NCBI GenBank assembly: GCA_001485605.1
Contig: FAON01000011.1
Span: 62,001-126,000, forward strand
DNA from: Candidatus Kryptobacter tengchongensis
GTDB lineage: Bacteria > Bacteroidota > Ignavibacteria > Kryptoniales > Kryptoniaceae
DNA: 64,000 nucleotides
Reading direction: 5' to 3'
Part shown: in pieces, positions 34,243 to 42,758 of the stretch
Layout: each line of letters starts with the position of its first letter
Position numbering within the stretch: the stretch's first letter is position 1
Made by a program: the position numbers and the translations under genes
Notes under the pieces: model-generated
Told to the model about the DNA's origin: nothing
The model's input: only the letters and a program-made list of their open reading frames with translations
Database searches by the model: none

Positions 34243-36077
34243 AAATTAATGTTTAAATTTATATTCAAATTTGGCACATCGCTTGTCTTTTCACCAAATT
34301 TTAATCTTTCAATCCAACCATCAAAATTTAACCTAAATTTTTCATTCGTAATCTCTATTACAGATACAGGACCCGATGCGATTATCCTTGAATCTGGAAC
34401 TTTGTTAAGTTCAATAAATCTAAATCTTCTCTCATCAAAAAAGCGATACCCAATGGAAAATTTTGCACTTTTGTTTAACGAGTAATTTAATTTGAAGTTA
34501 TATTCGTTCGTCCTTATAAAGATGGTTGGTTTCTCTTTAAATTCTTTCCACTTCAACCTTCCGCTTTCGGAAAAAATAATCTGCAAATTTCCATCAAAAC
34601 TCAACCTTCCCAAAATTGGGAAAAAAATTGAATCGTTAAGATAAAACTGTCTAAAAACATAACTTTTAACTGTTGAGGCAACCGACTCAAAATCATAAAC
34701 CGTATAATTTGCAAGCACGGAAAAACTCGCCCTGTTTTTCAAATATCCGCTTTCAAAAATAACCGAAGGAGAAAGTTTTATTATCCTGTTCCAGTTATTA
34801 TTAATACTTCTTGTCGCAAAAATATAAATAAGATGCTGACTGTTAAGGTCAAGTGGGATCTCCATTTGAACTTCATTTGAAACTTTCAACTTAAAAAAAA
34901 TTCTAACAATTTGAAGCAATTCATCTCTATCGTCATCGTTAAGATTGCTTGGCGTATCATATCTAAAAAGGGAAACGTAAAACATACTTCCAACTGTTAA
35001 TCTTTTTGAGATATCAAACGAAATTTCTCCATTTATGATCCTTCTTAAACTCTTATTGTTCTTCTGCTCTTCGTTTTGTTTTATTCTTAAAAATAAGGTT
35101 TCGGTTGTAAGCTCATGCTTTTGCGGGGAATGAATCTCATTTCGCTCCGAATAGCCGATTTCAAACCTCGTCTTTAACCTTTCCGTTTCATAAGATAATC
35201 CAGCGCCTGCGTTCAGGGTAAATTCACTAATCTTTGAATCGTAAAGTGAGGATGTTTTATATCGTATAATTTTCCCTATGTTTCTGTTGCTCAAAACAAA
35301 ATTTAAATTTAAAATTAACCTGTCCAGCAATGGATAACCCAAAGACATAGATCCAGACATCGTTTTTTCATCTCTTCCTTCAATGTTAAAATTAATGTTA
35401 TAAATTTTTCGCAAATTCGTATCAGCGTAAAAATAAAAATCACGCCTCACATGTTTGGCAAGAAATTCAACTTTACTCTCAACATTAGGTGTAAACATTC
35501 GCCATATTGTTAAATTCAACGCAGACAAGACATTTTTTCTTGGATTTATAAAGTCCTCATAATGGTTTAGATTTGCCTTAAAATGGTAGTCTGAAAAAAT
35601 AAAATCAGATGTATCGGAAGAAATTTTGTAAACCCAACCCTTGTCCCTCTGACCCATCTGATAATCAATTTTGTATCCACCAAGAAAGTGAAAGCCAAAT
35701 TTTGAAGATGCTTGAAACTTTACACCAGATAAAAGTTCGCTTGATGATGCCCTGCTTAAAGCAGCGAGTTTATCATCAACGAATGAGATTGAGTTAAACA
35801 AAAATGCAGCTTTAAAGCGTTGGGAGATATATTTGTAAAAGCCAAATTTAAAATCGTTGTCATCTCGTATAAATTTTCTATCAGTTTTTATCACCATCTC
35901 TGAAAACTTTTCATAAATGTAAAGATCAAACGAATTCTTTAAGATGTGAAAATTAAATAGCCCATTCCAGTAAAAGTTTGATAGTTCACGGGTGATTTTA
36001 AATTGAAGAAAGTTTTGCGATGATAAAGACGATGTGAAAAATGTAAAAGTTATTATTTTAAGAAAGAACCTTTTCAA
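34239..36077 (-). CDS. Large outer-membrane beta-barrel protein of unknown function
   Basis: A 612-residue protein with a signal peptide (about 20 residues, ending SLSSQ) and a long run of alternating hydrophobic/polar strands with many Tyr, Phe and Asn, ending in the short strand NLNINLNINL, as in beta-barrel outer-membrane proteins. No specific family is recognised. The start is a TTG overlapping the LD-carboxypeptidase end by 20 bp; it is accepted because the signal peptide begins there. It is coupled to the RsbW-like gene after it by ATGA. Confidence 0.7.
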   Translation of the reverse strand: MKRFFLKIITFTFFTSSLSSQNFLQFKITRELSNFYWNGLFNFHILKNSFDLYIYEKFSEMVIKTDRKFIRDDNDFKFGFYKYISQRFKAAFLFNSISFVDDKLAALSRASSSELLSGVKFQASSKFGFHFLGGYKIDYQMGQRDKGWVYKISSDTSDFIFSDYHFKANLNHYEDFINPRKNVLSALNLTIWRMFTPNVESKVEFLAKHVRRDFYFYADTNLRKIYNINFNIEGRDEKTMSGSMSLGYPLLDRLILNLNFVLSNRNIGKIIRYKTSSLYDSKISEFTLNAGAGLSYETERLKTRFEIGYSERNEIHSPQKHELTTETLFLRIKQNEEQKNNKSLRRIINGEISFDISKRLTVGSMFYVSLFRYDTPSNLNDDDRDELLQIVRIFFKLKVSNEVQMEIPLDLNSQHLIYIFATRSINNNWNRIIKLSPSVIFESGYLKNRASFSVLANYTVYDFESVASTVKSYVFRQFYLNDSIFFPILGRLSFDGNLQIIFSESGRLKWKEFKEKPTIFIRTNEYNFKLNYSLNKSAKFSIGYRFFDERRFRFIELNKVPDSRIIASGPVSVIEITNEKFRLNFDGWIERLKFGEKTSDVPNLNINLNINL

Positions 36078-36996
36078 CTATTGTTATTGTTTTTCTCTTT
36101 GTATCAATTTTTATTCTTGCTCCAATCGGCAGAGTGATTTTCTGAGGAATGTGTCCATAACTTAAATTGGACAAGATAGGGATTCCAAGATTTTTAAAAT
36201 AATCCTGAAAGATTTGCTCAAGTGTTAGACTTTTTTCAGGTTCCTTTGCGACACAATCTGTAAATTGCCCAAGTATACAGCCTTTAATTTTGTTAAGTAT
36301 TCCAGAATTTTTCAATTGCGAAAGATACCTGTCAATTCTATATGGTTCTTCACCGATATCTTCAATCACAAGGATTGAATTGTTAAAATCCGGTTGAAAT
36401 TTAGTTCCAATTATTGACGCAATCAAAGAAAGGTTTCCACCGAGCAATGTTCCTGCAGCTTTCCCGTGATTTAAAACTTGGATATCTTGATCAATTGGAT
36501 TTTTTATCTCAATTTTGCTTGATTTTGATGTCAAAATCCGCCAGAAAAATTCCTCAGCGTAAGCATCAAAATTTGAATAAATATCAACTGCGAGCATCGG
36601 ACCAGAGAAAGTTATCAAGCCAGTTTTTTTAAAGATGGCAAATTGAAGCGCTGTTATATCGCTGTAGCCGACGAAAATTTTAGGGTTTTTTCTTATAGCA
36701 ATGTAATTAACCTTATCAAGTATTCTCGGCGTGCCGTAGCCACCTCTTACACAAATTATCGCACGAACTTGCGGATCCAAAAACATCTCATTCAAATCCC
36801 TTGCCCTTTCATCGTCCCCAGCCGAAAGATAACCACTTCGCCCATAAATGTACTTACCTGGTTTTACTCTATAACCTAAACTTTCAAGATATGCTATACC
36901 TTTATCTATCCTTGAAAAATCATCTGGCGAACTTGCCGGGGAAATGATTCCAATTACATCTCCTTTCCTTAAAGCTGGTGGTTTTAATCTTCTCAA
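36058..36996 (-). CDS. ldcA: Muramoyltetrapeptide LD-carboxypeptidase (S66)
   Basis: A 312-residue cytoplasmic serine peptidase that trims the terminal D-Ala from recycled murein tetrapeptides. It has GDVIGIISPASSPDDFSRIDKGIAYL at the start, the nucleophile in FVGYSDITALQFAI, the catalytic Glu in ILVIEDIGEEPYRIDRYL and the His in LSYGHIPQKITLPIGA: the complete S66 triad. Length is normal. It begins the LdcA - outer-membrane protein - RsbW-like run. With the NlpC/P60 protein it indicates peptidoglycan recycling. Confidence 0.94.
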   Translation of the reverse strand: MRRLKPPALRKGDVIGIISPASSPDDFSRIDKGIAYLESLGYRVKPGKYIYGRSGYLSAGDDERARDLNEMFLDPQVRAIICVRGGYGTPRILDKVNYIAIRKNPKIFVGYSDITALQFAIFKKTGLITFSGPMLAVDIYSNFDAYAEEFFWRILTSKSSKIEIKNPIDQDIQVLNHGKAAGTLLGGNLSLIASIIGTKFQPDFNNSILVIEDIGEEPYRIDRYLSQLKNSGILNKIKGCILGQFTDCVAKEPEKSLTLEQIFQDYFKNLGIPILSNLSYGHIPQKITLPIGARIKIDTKRKTITIVEKVLS

Positions 36997-37077
36997 GTTA
37001 ACTTTGAAAATTTTGTTTAGAAAGTTATTAATAAGTGAAGAGATTATGGTATCGTCCTGCCTTGCAATGTCAAAAAT

Positions 37078-37497
37078 TTATTTATCTTGACCGTCCTTTG
37101 GTAATTCTATGACTTCAATTTTCACAAGAGCTGTACCATCGTTTATAAAACCAAGTTGTTTAGCTGCCTCATACGAAACATCAATAATTCTATTCTTTTT
37201 GAAAGGACCTCTGTCATTTATCCGCACGATTACACTTTTATTATTTGCAAGGTTTGTAACCTTAACAAGTGTTCCTATCGGTAGAGTTGGATGAGCTGCT
37301 GTGAGAGCGTTCATATCATAAGTTTCCCCACTTGTTGTGGGTCTACCGTGAAACTCCACGCCGTAGTATGATGCAACACCGACTTGAACTTTTTCGGAGT
37401 TTTTAAAGGATGTATCCTGAGTTGAATAACGAACAGCGCTCGTGCATGAATTAAACACGAATGCGGAAATTATCCCTAAAATTTTTAAAGACCTCAT
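37078..37497 (-). CDS. rlpA: RlpA-like septal-ring lipoprotein
   Basis: A 139-residue lipoprotein with a double-psi beta-barrel. The lipobox is FNSC (Cys18), and the RlpA domain is [78 protein letters not shown]-like in order, with the conserved SYYG, FHGR.T.SGE, AAHPTLP and NDRGPF blocks. No SPOR domain is present, so it is a short form. RlpA proteins cleave denuded glycan at the septum in some species. It overlaps manC by 4 bp. Confidence 0.93.
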   Translation of the reverse strand: MRSLKILGIISAFVFNSCTSAVRYSTQDTSFKNSEKVQVGVASYYGVEFHGRPTTSGETYDMNALTAAHPTLPIGTLVKVTNLANNKSVIVRINDRGPFKKNRIIDVSYEAAKQLGFINDGTALVKIEVIELPKDGQDK

Positions 37498-38588
37498 AAA
37501 TACTTATCTAAATTTTTTCGTTTGAGAAAATTAACAACATTTCTGACATCCTGGGCTCTGTCACGTTTACAAATCAGGATGGCATCTTCTGTACTCACAA
37601 CTATCAAATCTTCAACACCAATCATTGCAATAAGAGTTCTATTCCCTTCAACTAAACAATTTTTGACATCAATTAAAATCACATTTTCTGAATTTGAAGC
37701 AATGTAATTCCCATCCTTATCCTTCGGCGCAAGGTTATAAACTTCCTCCCAACTTCCAACATCGCTCCATCCAAAATTTGCTTTTATTACATAAGCACGA
37801 TCTGTCTTCTCCATAACTCCGTAATCAATTGAAATTGCTCTCATCTTCCCATATGATTGTTCAAGCACCGTTTTAAAATCATCTCTCCCAATTGCCTCAT
37901 CAATTTTCATAAGTTCTTCATAAATATCCGGTAAATGCGTTTTAATTTCGTCAAGTATCACATCAACTCTCCATATAAACATACCGCTGTTCCAAAGAAA
38001 ATCTCCGCTATCAAGGAATTTTTGGGCTGTTTCAAGATCAGGTTTTTCAGCAAACGTTTTCACTTTATAAACTCCCTTTTTTGACATCTCACTTTCATCG
38101 TCCTCAATGAATTGAATATAACCATATCCAGTAGATGGATAAGTTGGTTGAATCCCTATGGTTATCAATCCCATAGTTTCATATGCAGATTCAATTCCAA
38201 TTTTTAATGTGTTAAGAAATTTTTCAACATCGGTTATCAAGTGATCCGAAGGCAATACTACCATAACTGCATCGGGTTGATGCCTTTTTATAAACAAACT
38301 TGCAAGACCAATGCATGGTGCTGTGTTTTTGGAAAGTGGCTCAAGAATTATATTTTGGATTGGGAATTTTGGAAGAACTTGGACAAGTTCCGCAGTTTGA
38401 TTCTTGTTTGAAACGATAAGTATATTTTCCTCCGGGATCAATGGGTTGATTCGCTCTATCGTTTGCTCAATTAAAGATTTTGAGGAAAGAATGTTTAAAA
38501 ATTGTTTTGGTTTTCTGGCTCTGCTTTTAGGCCAAAACCTTGAACCAACTCCACCAGCCATTATCACTGCGAATGCTTTTGATGCCAT
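37494..38588 (-). CDS. manC: Mannose-1-phosphate guanylyltransferase
   Basis: Makes GDP-mannose from mannose 1-phosphate and GTP. The 364-residue protein has the nucleotidyltransferase signature [25 protein letters not shown], the pyrophosphorylase core [39 protein letters not shown] and [14 protein letters not shown]. There is no fused phosphomannose-isomerase domain, so it is the short form. GDP-mannose would feed surface polysaccharide or the glycosyltransferases at 43765-49579. It overlaps rlpA after it. Confidence 0.94.
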   Translation of the reverse strand: MASKAFAVIMAGGVGSRFWPKSRARKPKQFLNILSSKSLIEQTIERINPLIPEENILIVSNKNQTAELVQVLPKFPIQNIILEPLSKNTAPCIGLASLFIKRHQPDAVMVVLPSDHLITDVEKFLNTLKIGIESAYETMGLITIGIQPTYPSTGYGYIQFIEDDESEMSKKGVYKVKTFAEKPDLETAQKFLDSGDFLWNSGMFIWRVDVILDEIKTHLPDIYEELMKIDEAIGRDDFKTVLEQSYGKMRAISIDYGVMEKTDRAYVIKANFGWSDVGSWEEVYNLAPKDKDGNYIASNSENVILIDVKNCLVEGNRTLIAMIGVEDLIVVSTEDAILICKRDRAQDVRNVVNFLKRKNLDKYL

Positions 38589-38607
38589 GAGTTTGACCCT
38601 TTTGTTT

Positions 38608-39720
38608 TTAATCCCTTAAATAAATCCTTGGAACCCTTGCTGAAACATTACAGCAAATCTCGTAAGGTATTGTCCCAAGCAATTTCGCAAGTTCCCAAGC
38701 GGTTAAAGTTCCACTCCCGAATAAAATTACATCATCACCAACCTTTATTTCTGTGCTCAACCCCACATCTACCATGATTTGATCCATTGTCACAGTTCCA
38801 ACAACCGGGAAAATTTTATCATTTATCTGAACCTTTCCAAGATTTGTAAGCGAGCGTCTATAACCATCCGCATATCCAATCGGTATAGTTACAATCCTTG
38901 TTTTCCCACTCGCAATAAATTTTCTCCCATAACTTATGCTTGTTCCAGGTTCAATTTCCTTTATAAAGGCAACTTTTGATTTTAAAGTCATAACAGGTTT
39001 AAGTTCAATCTTATTCAAAACCTCAAGCGATGGATGATAGCCGTAAAGCATAATTCCGGGTCTAACCATATCAAGATATGTCTCTGGCATATCAAGTATT
39101 GCTCCGGAATTTGCGCAATGCTTCAATTGAAATTCAATTCCAGCAAATTTAAGTTCCTTAATTAAATTAATGAATCTTTCAAACTGATCATAAGCAAAAG
39201 TTTTATCCTTTTCGTCCGATGTGGCAAAGTGTGTGTAAATTCCCTCAATGTAAAGATTTTTAAACTCGTTATAAATTCTTCTCACAAATTCAAATGCACT
39301 TTTATAATTTACGCCAATCCTTCCCATTCCCGTGTCAATTTTAATATGACATTTTACCTTCTTACCAAATTTTTCACATAGTGAATTGAATTTCTCTGCT
39401 TCATGAAGTGAGGTTATCGTTGCTGTTAAATCATACTTGATAAAAAGCTCCATTTGATGCTCAAATGCTGGGGTGAAGACAAGGATTGGTATGTTAATCC
39501 CATTTTTCCTTAATTCAACTCCTTCTTCTGGAATTGCAACCGCAAGATAATCAGCGCCAAGCGAAACAGCGGATTTTGATATTTCAACAGCTCCATGTCC
39601 ATAGGCATTTGCTTTGACAACCGCCATTATCTTTGTTCCCCCACCGATAAGCTTTCTAACTTGGTTAAAATTAAACTCAAATGCGGAAAGATTAATCTCC
39701 GCCCTTGTCGGTCGCATCAT
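38608..39720 (-). CDS. alr: Alanine racemase
   Basis: A 370-residue PLP enzyme that makes D-Ala for peptidoglycan. MAVVKANAYGHGAVEI holds the PLP lysine; KIDTGMGRIGV, GIYTHFATSDEKD, LVRPGIMLYG-type DMVRPGIMLYGYHP, the catalytic Tyr in SYGRKF and IPIGYADGYRRSL with TVTMDQIMVDVG are all present. Start at the ATG-ATG pair at 39720 preceded by GGAG; a TTG 3 codons upstream is less likely. It precedes manC by about 20 bp. Confidence 0.96.
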   Translation of the reverse strand: MMRPTRAEINLSAFEFNFNQVRKLIGGGTKIMAVVKANAYGHGAVEISKSAVSLGADYLAVAIPEEGVELRKNGINIPILVFTPAFEHQMELFIKYDLTATITSLHEAEKFNSLCEKFGKKVKCHIKIDTGMGRIGVNYKSAFEFVRRIYNEFKNLYIEGIYTHFATSDEKDKTFAYDQFERFINLIKELKFAGIEFQLKHCANSGAILDMPETYLDMVRPGIMLYGYHPSLEVLNKIELKPVMTLKSKVAFIKEIEPGTSISYGRKFIASGKTRIVTIPIGYADGYRRSLTNLGKVQINDKIFPVVGTVTMDQIMVDVGLSTEIKVGDDVILFGSGTLTAWELAKLLGTIPYEICCNVSARVPRIYLRD

Positions 39721-39888
39721 TGTCTCCAAATTTTTTATAGAAGAAAACGACCGAAATCACCTAAATTAAAACTATACTAAAATTTCAAAGCCTCATAAAG
39801 GATAAACTCTTACAATTTGGATCTTCTCAATGAATAAACTTGGTAAAAATATATGCGGAATAATTGAAATTTTCAAAAAGTTAAAAAT

Positions 39889-39916
39889 AAAAAACCCCGA
39901 ACAAAAAAGTTCGGGG
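39889..39916 (-). terminator. Intrinsic terminator of the late flagellar operon
   Basis: CCCCGAAC and GTTCGGGG form a perfect 8-pair stem with a 6-base loop; on the minus strand it is followed by TTTTTTATTTTTAA. It lies about 50 bp after the flgM stop. The remaining intergenic bases up to alr are AT-rich, with nothing else seen. Confidence 0.9.
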
Positions 39917-39962
39917 TCAGCAACCAAGTTAAGCGGGGAGGTGCTGTAATTAAGGGGCTCTG
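39917..39962 (-). other. 3' UTR segment carrying the AGCACCTCC motif
   Basis: On the minus strand this stretch between flgM and the terminator contains AGCACCTCC (39937-39945), identical to the loop 9-mer of the candidate RNA at 33777. CAGCA and TGCTG can close a stem around it. Could be part of a 3'-UTR-derived small RNA. Confidence 0.35.
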
Positions 39963-39964
39963 GA

Positions 39965-40213
39965 TTATCTATTCATTTTCAAATGCTCGTAAATCTTTTC
40001 TGCAACCTTGTCAATTACATCATCAGAGTTATAAAAGCCTGCGTCAACCCTTTTCCTTATTTCTTCAATTTTCTCAATTCTTGTTAATTTATAAAGTTCC
40101 TTTGCCTCGCCCGAAATTTCAATTTTATCTTTTTTATCTCCCAACTTCTGCGCTCCTTTCCCGCTGTTTTCTTCAGGTAACGGTATTTTCCCACTTATTT
40201 CATTTATTTTCAT
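39965..40213 (-). CDS. flgM: Anti-sigma-28 factor FlgM
   Basis: An 82-residue protein with the FlgM pattern: a disordered polar N-terminal half, then DKIEISGEAKELYKL, followed by KIEEIRKRVDAGFYNSDDVIDKVAEKIYEHL, the helices that bind FliA. FlgM holds sigma-28 inactive until exported through the hook-basal body. It is the last gene of the fliC-fliS-fliD-flaG operon and so is itself made from the sigma-28 promoter of fliC, a feedback layout. Short, variable proteins of this family are hard to name, but the C-terminal block is good. Confidence 0.85.
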   Translation of the reverse strand: MKINEISGKIPLPEENSGKGAQKLGDKKDKIEISGEAKELYKLTRIEKIEEIRKRVDAGFYNSDDVIDKVAEKIYEHLKMNR

Positions 40214-40216
40214 TTT

Positions 40217-40582
40217 TCACCTCAAATAATTTAAAATTTTCCTGCGCTCAATGAGCTTTATTAATTCCTCCGAAATCTCTTTCATCTTTTCTCTTATATT
40301 ATCGGCATTTTCAGCCTCAATCTTTAGCACTTCATCAAAAATTGTTTTAATTTCAGACCTTACCTGCTGGAAATTCGGAATTTCATTTTTTATTGCTTTA
40401 AGTTCGTTTAAAAGTTCAGCCAACCTCTCAATTTTTTGCTCACGCTGTGAAAGATAATCGGGTAACCTTTCAAATTCTTCTTTTAAAACCATCTCACGAA
40501 TTAAAAGCGTTATCTTTAAAATCTCCCGAAGCTCATCAAAAATCAACTGCAAAAGTTGAGTATTTGAGCTAAATCCTTTCAT
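40217..40582 (-). CDS. Flagellar export chaperone-like protein (FliT/FlgN type)
   Basis: A 121-residue all-helical, charged protein (LLQLIFDELREILKITLLIREMVLKEEFERLPDYLSQREQKIERL) lying between flaG and flgM; it overlaps flaG by 14 bp. Size, predicted helical bundle and position after fliD/flaG fit FliT (FliD chaperone) or FlgN (hook-junction chaperone). Sequence alone does not separate the two. The conserved feature is the 'L..Re..i..L..ll' rhythm of the substrate-binding helices. Confidence 0.55.
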   Translation of the reverse strand: MKGFSSNTQLLQLIFDELREILKITLLIREMVLKEEFERLPDYLSQREQKIERLAELLNELKAIKNEIPNFQQVRSEIKTIFDEVLKIEAENADNIREKMKEISEELIKLIERRKILNYLR

Positions 40583-40913
40583 TGATTATCAATCCAAGTA
40601 ATTCACTTATCCTTCTTGAAATCCTTAAAAGTTCTTCGGGCGGGATCTGGCGAATTATTTCGTTTGTTTCAACATCAACAATCTTCAAAATCGTTTTCTT
40701 CGTTTCCTCGTCAATTTCAAAAGCAACTTTCGTGTTGAAAATTTGAATAAACTTATTTAACTCTTTTACTATATTTTCAATCTCTTCAACTGATACCTCA
40801 CGCTTCGTTTCCTTGTCACCTTTTTCATTAATGACTGTCTTCGCTTCCCTAAATTCAGCCATGTTTTGATTGACTGGTTGTGGCGTTGATATGTCTTTTA
40901 TCTCTTGTATCAT
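40569..40913 (-). CDS. flaG: FlaG family protein
   Basis: A 114-residue FlaG. The C-terminal domain is clear: VSVEEIENIVKELNKFIQIFNTKVAFEIDEETKKTILKIVDVETNEIIRQIPPEELLRI, with the signature V.F..de.t.....VvD..T.EvIRQIP.EE. FlaG proteins influence flagellar filament length in some species. The start overlaps the fliD stop by 4 bp. The N-terminal ~35 residues are low-complexity and polar. Confidence 0.93.
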   Translation of the reverse strand: MIQEIKDISTPQPVNQNMAEFREAKTVINEKGDKETKREVSVEEIENIVKELNKFIQIFNTKVAFEIDEETKKTILKIVDVETNEIIRQIPPEELLRISRRISELLGLIINERI

Positions 40914-42343
40914 GGCATAAGAATTTGTGTTAATTGCTGAATCATTGTTTGTTGCCTTGTAAAAGCGTAGTAAAGAGATTGAAGTTGCGCAAATTGTTTT
41001 CGCAAAGCCTCCGCCCTTTGATCTATCAAGCTATTTAAAGACTTTATCCTCTCATCAAGCTGTTTTATTTGTTCTTTTCCAGAATTAACTCGCTGGTCAA
41101 TTACTCCGCCGATTTGAACAAATGGATTTATAAACTCCTTCAATTTAACGGCAATTCCATCAGATGAATTGAAAAGCGATTCAACTTGTGAGACATCTGT
41201 TGAAATTAACCTGTCAAGTTTTGCGCCATCAGAGATTGATAGTGTTCCATCTTGGTTTGTTTTTATCCCGATGTCACTTAAAAATCTTAAAGCACCCGTT
41301 GAAACTTGACCGCTTACTTTAAGTCTTAAATCAGTTTTCAACCTCATGAGCGTATAATCACCGCTAAAGATAGAGCGCACCCCATCAGATGTCGTTTTTG
41401 TTTTATCGTTTATGAACTTAACCAAATCGTTGTAGGCTTTGATAAAGGAATCAATTGCCTCCCTAACTTTTACCGCATCATTTTTAATTGTAATTGATAC
41501 GGGAGTGTCTCCAGCATTTTGAGATTTTTTCAGTTCAATTGCAACGCCAGAGATGGCATCATTTATTTTATTTGAACTCCGAACTATTGTTATCCCATCA
41601 ACGATAATTTCCGCATCAAGCAAGTTAACATCACTATAGAGATATCCACCCGATGTATCCGTTGAGGAAATTCTATTTGAAACCACATTTGAATCAAGCC
41701 CGATATTTGCGAGCAAAGTTCCAGAAATGTCAGAAAGAGTAATAGCATACTGACTCCCCGTGTTCTTGCTTTTTATAACAAGCCGTGAGGTTGAACTTGT
41801 ATCATTTATAACGCTTGCACTTGCGTCAGAAATTGAAGAATTTATAGCGGTGGCAATTTTATTTAAAATTACCTTATTTGTATCTCCACTTGAAATTGAG
41901 ATGTTTAAATCGGTTGAAATGCCATTTATTGTAAGTCTTATTGTTTTCGTTCCAGTTCCTTCTGTTGTCAAAATTTCCATTCCATCGCTTGAAAACTTTG
42001 AAGAGATGACTGTTTCTTCTTTGGCAAGTCGTTGAACAAAAACTGTATGATTTGCAGGAGTTGCAGATGATTCAACGCTGACTGATAAAACTGTTTGATC
42101 TGAGATATCGGCAGTTTTAACCTGAAATTTTGAGTTTGCCCCTACGATTGATAAATCTTTTACCGCTAAAAAAAGCGAGTTTAACTTTGTTTTCAACTCA
42201 AGAAATGTTGAATTTTTCGTTTGAATTAAATTTTTCTGCGTTTCAACTGGCTTAATAAGTTTATTGCCTTCCGCCTGTTTAAACATCTGTATCAAGTTAT
42301 CAATCGGATTAATGACACTACTTGCGTTAAGATAAAAAGACAT
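40910..42343 (-). CDS. fliD: Flagellar hook-associated protein 2 (filament cap) FliD
   Basis: FliD caps the filament and folds flagellin as it emerges. The 477-residue protein has the N-terminal D0 segment (INPIDNLIQMFKQAE, then a coiled helix with KTKLNSLFLAVKDLS), the FliD-N block NHTVFVQRLAKEETVISSKF, the FliD-C domain VSITIKNDAVKVREAIDSFIKAYNDLVKFINDKT, and LRFLSDIGIKTNQDGTLSISDGAKLDRLISTDVSQVESLF. Ends in the usual amphipathic coiled-coil. Overlaps flaG by 4 bp, 9 bp after fliS. Confidence 0.95.
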   Translation of the reverse strand: MSFYLNASSVINPIDNLIQMFKQAEGNKLIKPVETQKNLIQTKNSTFLELKTKLNSLFLAVKDLSIVGANSKFQVKTADISDQTVLSVSVESSATPANHTVFVQRLAKEETVISSKFSSDGMEILTTEGTGTKTIRLTINGISTDLNISISSGDTNKVILNKIATAINSSISDASASVINDTSSTSRLVIKSKNTGSQYAITLSDISGTLLANIGLDSNVVSNRISSTDTSGGYLYSDVNLLDAEIIVDGITIVRSSNKINDAISGVAIELKKSQNAGDTPVSITIKNDAVKVREAIDSFIKAYNDLVKFINDKTKTTSDGVRSIFSGDYTLMRLKTDLRLKVSGQVSTGALRFLSDIGIKTNQDGTLSISDGAKLDRLISTDVSQVESLFNSSDGIAVKLKEFINPFVQIGGVIDQRVNSGKEQIKQLDERIKSLNSLIDQRAEALRKQFAQLQSLYYAFTRQQTMIQQLTQILMP

Positions 42344-42352
42344 TTTTACCTC

Positions 42353-42646
42353 CTATTTTAAGTTGAAAGCCTTTGCCCAAGCATCACGAAGTTCTTTCAA
42401 AATCTCAACCGCATTATCAAAATTCCCACGCCTTATCTCATATTGACAGTAGTGGTAAAGTTTAAATAAACTCAAAGCAATTTCTTTATAATCAAAGTTA
42501 AGCGAGGCAATAAGTTCAGTTATTGCTTTATTCGCTCTTTCTGCGTCTTTTCTTTTACAGCTTATGATGGCAACATCGTAAATTTTTAGAATGAGTTCAA
42601 CGGGTGAAAGGTTTAGAATTTCATTCTCTATGTATTTCTCTTGCAT
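42353..42646 (-). CDS. fliS: Flagellin export chaperone FliS
   Basis: FliS binds the flagellin C terminus and prevents premature polymerisation. The 97-residue protein begins YIENEILNLSPVELILKIYDVAIISCKRK, the FliS signature (Y.......SP.eLi..LYdgai), with AIRE-like NKAITELIASLNFDYKEIALSLFKLYHYCQYEIRRGN. It is shorter than the ~125-residue norm, mainly at the N terminus. It lies between fliC and fliD in the standard order. Confidence 0.93.
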   Translation of the reverse strand: MQEKYIENEILNLSPVELILKIYDVAIISCKRKDAERANKAITELIASLNFDYKEIALSLFKLYHYCQYEIRRGNFDNAVEILKELRDAWAKAFNLK

Positions 42647-42690
42647 TTTGCTTAAAAGTTTATATTTGTTGTGCTATTTTTAAACATGAT

Positions 42691-42716
42691 GGGGGTTGCC
42701 AAGTGTGGCAACCCCC
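42691..42716 (-). terminator. Long hairpin between fliC and fliS
   Basis: GGGGGTTGCCA and TGGCAACCCCC form a perfect 11-pair stem with a 4-base loop, but no T run follows on the minus strand. It could be a partial terminator or an mRNA 3'-end stabiliser that lets flagellin be made in large excess over fliS-fliD-flaG-flgM. Confidence 0.65.
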
Positions 42717-42758
42717 GAGGTTAAGTGTCTATCGTCCCAGCGTCATCATCTCCATTGA

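Noticed and set aside
39640-39655. ACCGATAA on the plus strand inside alr, a possible sigma-28 -10
   Set aside because: No TAAA at 15 bases upstream, wrong strand for the flagellar genes and no gene downstream on that strand.
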